Part shown: positions 47,295 to 57,558 of the stretch, one piece after another | Layout of the letters: each line of letters begins with the position of its first letter | Numbering within the stretch: position 1 is the first letter of the stretch | Assembly (NCBI GenBank): GCA_900312665.1 | Contig: ONZQ02000004.1 | Span: 1,890,693 to 1,954,692 of the forward strand | Direction: 5' to 3' | Source of the DNA: Cephalotrichum gorgonifer | Lineage: Eukaryota > Ascomycota > Sordariomycetes > Microascales > Microascaceae | DNA length: 64,000 bases | Notes under the pieces: generated by a model | Database searches by the model: none | Told to the model about the DNA's origin: nothing | What the model saw: only the letters and a program-made list of their open reading frames with translations | Position numbers and translations under genes: made by a program

Positions 47295-49712
47295 CTATGC
47301 CATTTCTCGAAGTTCCTGCTCGGGCTTCACGGGAACAGAGGCGGTGGAGGAGCTGGCGTTACTCGCACGCGCGAGCGGATTAAGGAGGCTGAGCCCCGCG
47401 AGGCCGTCTCGGATCGTACTGAAGGCGCCCGGACTATCCGCGCTCACACTATGCTGGAGCGTCGCCACGGCCGCCTGCGCATTCAGGGGATTGCCGGTAC
47501 CCTCAACAGAGCCTAGGGCGGATTGGCTGGTGGGCATGCTGGGCGGCTGGGGACTCCGGTCCCTTGCAGGAGTCCCAGGCTGGCTACCCGCCCGCTGAGC
47601 AGTCGATGGAACCTGGAGGCCAGCTACCAGAGTTGCACGGTCTTGGTCCGACACCATAGTGGCGTTTAAGTCAGAGTTCATCTCCTCGTCCGATCGGTTG
47701 AAGGCCTGATGCCACCAGCGAATGTCCTTCACATTGGGGAAAAAGAGCCGCTCGCGCCCCTTAATGTGATCATCAACAGTCGCGTCATAGTTCGGATTGG
47801 TAAACTCAGCTCTCCTGGAAAGGAAATAGTCCCAGACTGATGATGTTCTGTTCTTGACATCGGCATCGTGCCGTTGTTTCTCCGAGTTGTATAGGAACGT
47901 GCCATACTGGCAAGAGTATAGGTGATATAGCAGCCGTCGCAGGAATCGCTCGTTGAACTCGAATCGATCGGGGGCTTGCCGCTGCATCTGGTACACACAG
48001 TCCAGGAACTGGTGGAATACAGGGCTCACCATCCTCTTGGTAGTCATGTCGCTCTCTACCACCTCTCCAGGGGGTGTTTCCACCATTGCCTCAATCTGTG
48101 GCTCGGTCTTGACCTGTACCTGCCCCAAGAGTCGTTTGGCATTGTCGATGGCGCTCTGGATTGCATCTCCTCGTCCGTCGGTCTCGCCCGGCTGGATTGT
48201 AGACCCAGCTAGCGCGTCCTTCTGCACGATGAACCAGTCCTCATGGTTCAAGTACCCTGACCTTAGCCTGAACATATGACCGAATGACAGCCAATCCTTC
48301 TCCACCAGCACCATGAACCCCTCGAGGCTACGGTAGTATGGATCCAGCATCAGCTGTGCTAGGGCACTGAGCTGACTCGTCCGATCCCACCCGTCTGAGC
48401 AGTGGATCAAGACATGAGAATGAAAAATGCCGATCTGCTTGGCCACCGCGATAGACCCCGCCAAGACGCGCCAGAGGTGCTGCAACCAATTGCTTCTCGC
48501 GAGCAGATCACGGTTCGGGGGGAGGGACGATATGTCAGCGTCCTTGATTGCGTCGACGACGGTGTTTAGTGAGGACCTCATGACGTGGATATTGTCGATG
48601 TTGAGAAACACTTTGGTGGTGTTTTTATATCTATCCATGTTCTCAGAACCAAGACCTTGCATCTGGTTGAATATAGCGTTGATTGTTGGGCGGGCATCGA
48701 CGATGAGGTTACTCTGTTGAGCGCCATATATCAACCGTTTCCCTTCCGAGTCGAACATTTCCGCGAGATCGGGCTGCTCCGAGGTCCCAGCGTCGGCCGG
48801 TGTGCGCGCGCCCGAGAGTCCAGTGTCGGCTGGCGTACCGGGTTGACTGTCCGGTTCGCTGGCAGACAAGGAGCGGGCAAGCTCCTCCGATGCGCCCCTG
48901 GGGAGATTTGACGTGAAGGCTGCACATACGAGCTTTTCGTCTTGCGGATTGGTCTTGCGCCTTATCCCCGAATGGGGCTGCGAGCTGCGGAGGATAGTAC
49001 ATCCATTTATGGGATGGAGGTAGCTCAGAGCTGGGATGCGGTGCCTGGAGCGGAAGGGTTTGGCGTACTTTAGGGTCGAATCAGATATCGAAGACGGGAC
49101 AACCAGCAGGGCCGGATAGGTGTCGCAGAAGGTATAGTCCTGGTTTACTGTTGATATCCTCCATCCCTTATCGGCCGACTTCTCGCTGATGCCCTGGCGC
49201 TTGAACTCGGCTCTGGCGTCATATAGGTCCCACCCTTTGATTTCCTGCTCAGCCTTTAGAGGCTTATGACTGAAGGCATATAGCTTCTCGACCGATCCTA
49301 GTTTGCAAGTGCGAGCTCGGATAAAGTCGAAGGCCTCGCGGCCCAACTTGTCGTCTTGGAAGTTGAACGTCACAAAGGTGAAGTCTCGACAACGTATGCG
49401 TATAGACGAAGGAATGCCGGAGGTAGGGAGAGTAGGACGAAATGCGCAGTAGCAGAGCATGGGATATGTGATCCACGACTCTCGGGGAGCCGGCGGAGGG
49501 CCATCTTTGTTGGACCTGGGAGGGGGCGCACTAAAAACGATGTGGAAATCGGTGAGTCGAAGGGTGCCAGTCGACGTGAGGCCACTGTTGATCCCCTGGA
49601 CGTTCTCAAACACCTGCGCGAGGAGGAGGATTCGGGTCAGTAAGGTCCCATCTTAACTCTTTAGGCAGATGCGGCAGGGTTGAAGCTTGTCTCTTACCTT
49701 CCTCACCTCCAT
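47295..49712 (-). CDS. YMR1: Myotubularin-type phosphoinositide 3-phosphatase (Ymr1 type)
   Basis: Exon 1 (49712-49698) is only 15 nt and encodes MEVRK. Exon 2 (49613-47295) completes 777 aa. The N-terminal PH-GRAM domain (FENVQGINSGLTSTGTLRLTDFHIVFSAP) is followed by the myotubularin core: KGWDLYDARAEFKRQGI, FCDTYPALLVVP, RSRHRIPALSYLHP, NIHVMRSSLNTVVDAI and the active-site loop HCSDGWDRTSQLSALAQLMLDPYYR (Cys-x5-Arg at about residue 408, intact). It ends after FIVQKDALAG and the helical YQMQRQAPDRFEFNERFLRRLL. These enzymes remove the 3-phosphate from PI3P and PI(3,5)P2 on endosomes and vacuoles. The C-terminal ~90 residues are Ser/Pro-rich. The stop is suspicious because the frame stays open and protein-like for 170 further codons. 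It is divergent from RPS3 across about 870 nt. Confidence 0.93.
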
Positions 49713-50586
49713 GGCTCCGGAACACTGGTGAGATAAAGACTGTGACTTTTCGCCTTATACTCTATTCTATGCGTATATAGGTGATGGTCATAGAACAGTG
49801 CAAGTCTATGTGTAAGAAAGAACACCCAGGAGTGCAAGGGTGAGGGGCGGCGCGGGGGAGCTTCGTGGATGCCAAGCCGAGCTTTGGTGGAAGTGGCTAT
49901 AGGAAGGAACCGTCGGGATTAACGATGGATGGGAATTGGTGCTCCTAAGGGTAAGACACAGAGGGCCATGCATCCAACAAAGGCTGTGGCATAGATATTG
50001 AATGGAAATGGGAGCCTCTTGGTGTCTGGGTTTGGGTTGAGTGTATAACGAGCCATGTACATGTCGTTGGACTAAACACGACGACTTGACTTGACTCCGC
50101 CTGATGCAGCTGACCTAGCCGGGTGGAGTGGACCGCCGACCTGATGAACAAGTCAATGAATGCCCCGCGATTTCACAGGCCCAGTTGAACCTGCCCCTCC
50201 CTTCTCCACCAGCCAATGATGGCGGGCTTCCGAGAAGCTGACCGGTAATTCCTCGGCATATCATTTTCCCAATGGTACTTCGAAACCTCCTGAGTACTTC
50301 CGACTCTTTTTGGTTTTCCAAAGTGTCTCTCCGTGCACGGACCATCAAACCCGGTCAATTTTCAGGCTTAGGGCTTCCCACTCAATTTCAACCCACACCA
50401 AAATTGCGGCCACTCCAAGAGGGACCGCTTGCAGGGTCGGTGCCCCGGACCACACTGAGGCTCGCCGAAAATCAACCACTGACAACTTGTGGTATCTCCA
50501 GACTCAATTCTTTTCCACCCTCCCACTCCCCCTCCGATCTCCAACCTCACCGTCAACACCACAAGCGAGACCCCATATCGCCCAAC
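49713..50586. other. Divergent promoter region myotubularin / RPS3
   Basis: Shared upstream region of 870 nt. The last ~80 nt before the RPS3 ATG are strongly pyrimidine-rich on the plus strand (CCACCCTCCCACTCCCCCTCC), as expected for a highly expressed ribosomal protein gene. No gene. Confidence 0.55.
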
Positions 50587-51618
50587 ATGTCTCCCATCCC
50601 CGGAACCCAGATGTGAGTATTTACAGCCTCTCTTTTTCCTACCAACTACCCCTCCACGCCACCCCGCCGACGCGTTGGTCCCGCCCCTCTGGTATACCTC
50701 GAGAAAAACCACCGGAATCACCAGATTGCTACGGACGTTGCGCGGATTTGGTGGGGTGGAGGGTTGGGATTCATCACGTCTTGAACCCCTTCCCATTGTG
50801 CAAGGAGATCGTTACTAGCTAAATGTACTGACCATACCCCCGCCGTCTACAGTTCCAAGCGCAGGAAGTTCGTCGCCGATGGCGTCTTCTACGCCGAGCT
50901 CAACGAGTTCTTCCAGCGCGAGCTCGCTGAGGAGGGTTACTCCGGCGTCGAGGTCCGCGTCACCCCCACCGTGACCGACATCATCATCCGCGCCACCCAC
51001 ACCCAGGAGGTCCTCGGCGAGCAGGGCCGCCGCATCCGCGAGCTCACCTCGCTCATCCAGAAGCGCTTCAAGTTCCCCGAGAACTCGGTCTCCCTCTACG
51101 CCGCCAAGGTCCAGAACCGCGGTCTCTCCGCCGTCGCCCAGTGCGAGTCCCTCCGATACAAGCTCCTCAACGGTCTCGCCGTCCGCCGCGCCTGCTACGG
51201 TGTCCTCCGCTTCATCATGGAGTCCGGTGCCAAGGGTTGCGAGGTCGTCGTCTCCGGTAAGCTCCGCGCCGCCCGCGCCAAGTCCATGAAGTTCACCGAC
51301 GGCTTCATGATCCACTCCGGTCAGCCCGCCCTCGACTTCATCGACCACGCCACCCGCCACGTCCTCCTCCGCCAGGGTGTCCTCGGTATCAAGGTCAAGA
51401 TCATGAGGGGCTCCGACCCTGAGGGCAAGTCCGGCCCCCAGAAGACCCTCCCCGATATCGTCACCGTTATCGAGCCCAAGGAGGAGCAGCCCATTCTCCA
51501 GCCCTCCAGCATCGACTACGGTGCGAAGGCTGCCCAGCTCCAGGCCCAGCAGCAGGCTGAGGCGGCGGCGAGGCAGGCGGCCGAGGAGGCCGAGGAGGCT
51601 CCCGCGGCCGACCAATAG
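50587..51618 (+). CDS. RPS3: 40S ribosomal protein S3 (uS3)
   Basis: Exons 50587-50612 and 50853-51618 give 263 aa. The 26-nt first exon MSPIPGTQ joins ISKRRKFVADGVFYAELNEFF. The KH domain (VTPTVTDIIIRATHTQEVLGEQGRRIREL) and the C-terminal uS3 domain (GLAVRRACYGVLRFIMESGAKGCEVVVSGKLR, IKVKIMRG) are complete. uS3 sits at the mRNA entry channel of the small subunit. Codon use is extremely biased to C-ending codons, the mark of a highly expressed gene. The tail is Gln/Ala/Glu-rich (QAQQQAEAAARQAAEEAEEAPAADQ). The TAG at 51616-51618 is followed in frame by 83 codon-biased codons (separate entry), which is unusual. Confidence 0.97.
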
Positions 51619-51870
51619 GCTGGTCACCGTGGGGGGAGCCATCCTCCGGCCTTCCAACCCGTCCCCATTGTTGATCCTCTTGTTGGTGGCGGTGGTTATT
51701 CCCCTCAGCAGCCCGCTGGTAGCGCTCGCGTCAATCCTTACGGCAACCCTTACAATACTTTCGACGTCGTCCTTGGCGGCGATGTCTTTGTTGGTACCAA
51801 CGGTAACCCGGGCACCGCTGGTGGTGATGGCTGGGGCACCGACTCCGATGATTTCAACACTGATTGGTAG
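51619..51870 (+). other. In-frame, codon-biased 83-codon extension after the RPS3 TAG
   Basis: Starting right after the RPS3 stop, the same frame is open to a TAG at 51868-51870. By my count 74 of 83 codons end in C or T, with runs of GGT, GGC, GAT, GTC, AAC and ACC codons, which is a strong coding signature. The encoded peptide is Gly/Asn/Pro-rich and ends acidic (PNPYGNPYNTF-like centre, GWGTDSDDFNTDW end). No known domain was recognised, no peroxisomal SKL-type end is present and no in-phase intron removing the TAG was found. It may be a readthrough extension, a decayed former C-terminus, or an unusual 3' untranslated region. Confidence 0.5.
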
Positions 51871-53156
51871 AGTGTTTTAAGGCCTGGTGGATGGCGCTTG
51901 TGGGTGTGAGGGGTGAGTGGAAGGAACAAAGCTTCCGGGACAAAAGAGGGAACAAAAGAGGATGAGGAGTGGATAGGAAGCGGAGGGTGTTACAAATGTC
52001 TTTCGCGTATTACGGCGTCTGAATGAACAAATCATTATTCTCATCATTTGCATCTCGGAAGAGAAGGGGGTCCGGTTGGGGTTCCAAGGGAATGGGGATA
52101 TCGGTTTCTTATGAAGTGTAATGATACACACAACGACGTCCTATTTCAAGATGCCAACTTCGCGGAGAGAGAATCTACCAAGCTGGTGACTGGCAATGTT
52201 AGAGTATGTGTGATAAGCCTGTCCCCGTGGAGGGAAGATTTACATCCGAAAAAGAAACCGGAAGAGAGACCGGGGTGACAACCCTTGGACCTCCTTGCGA
52301 GTGTAATAGTGGCCAGCTACAACAGACCCTAATCGTATTAGACAGAACATACAAACTATCACAGCCGCAGCGGTGCTCAAACTAAACCAATCCACATTGT
52401 CCACCCTGCCAAGAAAATGCCTCTTGAGCGTACGTACTTTCGTACATCGTATCTCGCTATCATACACACGTAACCTAGCGTCGATCTTCCACAACGTGAC
52501 CTATAAATACTAGACGCGAATGCCCCAGACAGGTCCAAGACCAAGACAAGAAGCCCAAACCAAAAAAGCCCTCGACAAGAGAAGAGTGTAAGAAGGTTCC
52601 CCCCAATGGAGAAATCCCCTAATGAATAAAAGGTAAAAAAAAAGTCCTAAGCAGCCTCCCCCACTCCCCCTTTCCGTTCCCTCCCTTTCCTCGACACACG
52701 CCGCCCTCATGCCATATGCCCCGGACGCCATGAACGCCCCCGATCCTTTCTTTGCTCTCTTTGCGTGCACAGTCGCCCAAGCTCTAGAGAAAAAAAAACA
52801 CAGCCCAAAAAAACAACAAACCCTCCAAGGTCATATACAAGTCGGGTTTCCCCCACTAACTTTCCTGACTTCCATCCCTATCCCACGTTCGCCTCCTCCC
52901 CTAGAGGTTTGGAAATATTGTTATGCGAATTACCTTTGCCCCCTCCTGGAGCTCCTCGTCCTCCAAGATGCAGAGAATGGACTGGTTCCCCCCCGGATTC
53001 TGGGATAGTTGCGCTGACTGAAAGAGAGGTCTGTGGTTTCACGCACATACCTCTTACGGAGAGCAACACACTGTTGGTTCTCGGGAGGAGAAGCAGTAGC
53101 AAACGGCACTGACGAATGACAAGCGAACTCCGCATATGTTCGTATACGCCCGACGG
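51871..53156. other. Convergent 3' spacer RPS3 / NIPA gene
   Basis: 1.3 kb between facing genes. No recognisable gene, tRNA or repeat. A-rich stretches occur at about 52,620-52,640 and 52,790-52,815. Both 3' regions should end here. Confidence 0.5.
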
Positions 53157-54953
53157 CTACGAGTCCCCCTTCCGTTCCTGCAGCTCTATCGTATCACCAA
53201 ACCCCCTGCCTCCATTTGCGGACCCATTACCCCTCCTCCGGTCGTCGTCGCTCTCCTCCGCTAGATCCGTCAACCCGAACCCGTGCGCCTCCTCCTCGTC
53301 ATAAGCCCTTATAAGGCCCTCCCGGTCTCCGTGCTCGCTGCTCACGCTCAGCCTCCGGGGGTCGTGGCTTCGTCGTGACTGCATGCTCAGCCGGGTCTGG
53401 ATGCTCGAGATCATGTCGGTGCCCGAGACGTCCATGCTCGCCCTCGTCGATAATATCCTGCGGCCGTTGGGGTCGGCTCGGGAGATATTGAGGAGGTAGA
53501 CGCCGGAGAATATTACGAGGAAGCCGGCGAGGAGGGAGATGGTATTAACGGGGTCCGTCGTGTTGAAGCCCCCGTAGAGGAGAGCTGACGCGATGAGGGT
53601 AGCGGTGGTGAAGGTGACGTAGTAGAGAGGGTTAACGCTGCGCGGTTCGACATTAGCCAACAGCCTCCTAGCTTCCCACCGGCCCATAGGGGTCTTTAGG
53701 ACGAGAACTCACAGATTCGCTGGATATGTGGCAAGGGCCTTGTTGAAGTAGTTCATCTGCGTCATGATGCAGACAATAGTCAAGAGCATGAAGACGTAGG
53801 TCGAGGGGTGAGTGAATTGGTTCTTGCCGCCGAACGTCAGCTTCAAGGCGATGCCGAAGGCCTTGACCGACATGACGGATACCGAGCCGACGGTGGAGCA
53901 GATAGAGAGGTAGACGAGCGCGTTGCTCTTGCCGTATTTCGGAGCAATCTTGTATATCATGACAGAGGCGAAGATGGCGACGCTTGCGGCGTAGAGCAAG
54001 AAACCTGTTGAATAGAAGCGTTAGCAACAGCTGACGCTTCGGGTAGGCAAGAGTCGTCTCCCGAGTCGAGTGGGCGACGGCGTCTAGAGCCACAACCTCA
54101 AGGGTGGGACGGCCTACCTGGACGGAGAGCATAATCTAGGATCTGGTCGATCGTGTTGATTTCCTCGTCTGGCGGCGCATGGAGGACGACGATGACGGTG
54201 CCGATAAGGCAGATTGCGACCCCGAGCTTGCCTAGAGTCCCAAGCTCCTCCTTCAGGAAATACGAGCCGAGTACCGCCCCTATAAGCACACTCAGGGCCC
54301 CCAAAGGCGTGACGAGGATAGCTGGCGCAAAGGCGTAGGCAGCGAAGTTGCAGACCTCTCCGATACCCACTAAAGAGTCTTGAGTCAGGATGGTGTGTTC
54401 GGAGGGCATGGCTGGGTAACGGGGGGCGCCACTCACATGTCATGATTCCGGCCCACCATATGGGACTTAGGAGGTACACGAAGCCATCTCCTTCGAATCC
54501 ATGTTTCCTTTCGGCTTGTTGGAGGCCCTGCCGACGTCAGTTAGTATGGAGATCAGTGGTGTGCAGATCTGTCTGGCGCAACGGCGCGGGTTGCGCGCGC
54601 TGGTCGAGTCGGCATACCTTTTTGGTGATAACAAAGCTAGTACCTATAAACGAGGTAGGGATATTAGCGAACGGTCTCATCGCCGTATGGCTGGATCCCG
54701 GATAGACGAGAGAGGCGGGACCCGAGGGGAGGAGGACGCATACCAATGAGACAACTAGAGACTATCGCCAACCCTAGGCCAATGTATCTGTATCGCAAAA
54801 CGCCTGTCAGCGCATTCCCCTTCGCCGCGCACACGAGGTTCCCACCATCGAGCAGGGTCCGTCGCAATGGATACCAACATACTTCTCTTCGAGCATCATG
54901 TTGAAAAGAGTGGGGGAAGAACTGTCGGAGGGAGTGTCGGAGGGAGATGCCAT
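53157..54953 (-). CDS. NIPA-type (DUF803) magnesium transporter
   Basis: Seven exons give 418 aa: 54953-54883, 54787-54744, 54643-54618, 54527-54437, 54369-54118, 54004-53713 and 53637-53157. All phases agree. The family opening is rebuilt across four short exons: MMLEEKYIGLGLAIVSSCLIG, then GTSFVITKK, then GLQQAERKHGF and YLLSPIWWAGI. Further membrane spans are VCNFAAYAFAPAILVTPLGAL, LGVAICLIGTVIVVLHAP, GFLLYAASVAIFASVMIY, YVFMLLTIVCIMTQMNYFNKAL and YYVTFTTATLIASALLYGGF, giving about nine in total. NIPA proteins are proposed Mg2+ transporters of plasma membrane and endosomes. The last ~110 residues are a cytosolic Ser/Arg/Asp-rich tail (RASMDVSGTDMISSIQTRLSMQSRR) typical of fungal members. 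The start at 54953 (MASPSDTP...) is preferred, and an in-frame Met 57 nt downstream (MMLEEK) is an alternative. Confidence 0.92.
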
Positions 54954-57558
54954 ATGCACGTCGGCCGAGGTCTTCGGAGCTATCGCTATACGGGAATCGC
55001 AGGGGCTGGAAAGGCTGATAGATGCTCGTGCTCCCTTCCTGACACCATGCACTAGATCGGATACCGGGACCTGACGAGACTCGCGCCGGGCGAGGTTGTA
55101 GGGCGGGACTGTGGAGGGTCGGGGTCGGTAGAGACCTGGAGAGGAAACGTGGCTCGGAGGCTCGGAGGCAGCGTATCGGCGTATCGGCTTGAAGAAAAAA
55201 CAGGAAGGTCGTATTCTTTGCGCGGGGATATCTAGATTGTTCCCTTCGCTGCCCGATTCGTTCGCGATCGGTGGGGGAGGGGGGGAACGTCGAGGTCGTC
55301 GAGGTAATAAACGATAGTGTTGATGTCGTTTTGGTTAAGGGCGAGAGAGTGGACGGCAAGGGTTTCGATGTTTCGCGGATAAAACGGGGTCACTCTGGGG
55401 GGCAGTGCATATTACTGGAAGTACATGTAGGTTGTGCTGGGGGACCTGGAACAGTGTACTTTACAGATCTGGCTTCGGCAGGTGGTACCTGGCCCAAACG
55501 GTATTTTTGGTACTTCGCCAATGTACCTTAGTACACTCGGGATATTAAACCAATCGCAAACCCAAGGAACACGGTTGCCGCCATCCATCGCCCGAACTTG
55601 TGCCTGTGGGAACTGGGAACCACGTAACGGCGGGGCAATTGGCGCTACAGTTTCAGACCAGTCGACCCCCTGCAAGTGCGGCGTCCCTGCGCAATATCCA
55701 ACATTGGGGCAATTCTCCGTCCCAGCGTTTCCCGTGCGGGAACCCGGGAGTTGGAGATACGAGTACTAATTATGGTACCAACTAGTTCAGAGCGAGTACT
55801 ACTTTGGGCGAAGCCTCCATTTCCCGCAATCCAAGACAATGCAAGTATGTTTGTTCGAGTCGGTGCATGTTTATACGGCCATCTAGCCTCAATGAGTACT
55901 TGCAATACTGGAGGCGAATCCGTTTTCTTAGTGGATGGAACTACGCGTGCACCAACCACCTTACCCGCGTGATTGCTTCTGGGGTACAAGTACGAGCCCG
56001 CAGGCATTTGTGACAGAGGCCCCTGCTGGGTATGTATGTAGGTTCCATCCATTACCAGTAATACCCCTGAAGCTCCCCCTGGCGTCGATCTCCTGGATCA
56101 TCTCCATTGCACGATACAAATACATTCATCCATCCAAAGTGGCACCACGAGTTTCGCAACCCACACCTGAACATTGAACAAACTATTAATATTATTGCAA
56201 TGATCCCGCCACGACCGGCCCAAGATCCACCCATGTACTTCCATTGGAGTGGTTCTCACACCTCCCACGTGCAGTGGCCAGGCAGCAGAATTTTGGAAAT
56301 GAAATTTTATTCTTCGATCGTCCTACTAATACTCGTATAGGGTTGCGGCGGTCTATTAATAGCGCTGGTATTACTTACAGAATGTATTAAAAACGTGAAA
56401 AGACGTTCTCTGAGGTGGTGGGTGGGGGGTACCTGCGACGTAGTAGAGGATGGATGCACCTGCTTCCATATACGACATCAGTATTAACCATACGAGTCTG
56501 CCATACGAATAAGAGCCTCCGAGTCAAGCAACGCGCGTCGCACGACGCGCGTTGCGGAAGCACATCGACGGCCATTCCTTCAGTCCACCGGGAGATAAAA
56601 ACATTTAAATAAGTATACTTGGGATCCTTGCAGGCCACCTCGAACCAGCAGGTGTTACATAGGATCGGGTAGATGGCCTCGGCCTCGACCAGAAACAACC
56701 ACCCTCGCGGGTATCGATGCGAATACTACCCAGTCCACCTCAGGACACACCCCATCTATGCCTTGAACGCCACCCCAACACCAGCCAAACACCGCCGGAA
56801 TTCCAACCTGTCGTCCACCTGCACCCGAAGCTAGAAACCCAATGACACTACTTCACCTTGGTAGTATCAACACGACTGCCTGCCTTCCCTAACGCTAGTA
56901 AAAGGGTCAAGCCACGACCACTGAGGAAGACGACGAATTGCTTCGTTGCCCTTCAAAACAAGTCCCACCCCGCCTAGGTGAGTCTCGGGCTAAAACCTGC
57001 TAGCTGGCATCAAGGCCGTAGCCCACCGCCGTACGCAAACTGTAATGCAAAGGACACCTGTTTGCCTTTGTATGGACTCCTATGCCAGCACCCGACCATC
57101 GCATCTCTGATGACTCGAAGACATGGGGGAGGGTATGGTTAGTAAATGATCAGCAAAGGGTACCTACCTCTTTACGTCTTTTGACGATTCCGTACGGGCC
57201 CAAAGGCCGATTTGGCCGTTATGTCTGCTGCTTGAAATTCGAAGGATGCTGTGTCGCGAAATCGTCGGTTTCCGCGAAACGTGACAATAAACGGTGGCGG
57301 GAAACGGGGAGAAGGAGAAGAATGACAAGAGGGTTGAAGAGGAGGGTCGAAGAAAAGGAGGGAAAAAGAATAAGAAGAATAAAACGTCGACGGTTACCCG
57401 GAGCAGTGCCAGTGTGTCAAGCACGCCATTCCGGGTGGTATACGAGTCGAACACGATTAAACAGCGTAGAAAAGGAATAAGGGGGGGGGGGAGAATAGGA
57501 GTAAAGGGTAGAGGGCAAAGGAGCATTGACATGCCATGGCAAACGCCAGTCATGTTTA
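54954..57558. other. Intergenic between NIPA gene and acidic-protein gene
   Basis: 2.6 kb. The first ~450 nt are the NIPA promoter and leader. The stretch 55,400-56,350 is rich in GTAC-centred words (TACGAGTAC near 55,760; GTACAAGTACGAG near 55,984; ACTCGTATA near 56,332). A palindrome-like GCGCGTCGCACGACGCGCG lies near 56,531. About 57,290-57,500 is purine-rich with a G12-type run near 57,482. No gene was recognised. Confidence 0.45.

Noticed and set aside
52881..53156. 92 open codons in frame after the NIPA TAG, considered as a third readthrough case
   Set aside because: Codon choice looks random, with no protein-like composition or repeats. Similar chance-length open stretches follow other stops in the window, such as 76 codons after the first RCC1 gene's TGA.
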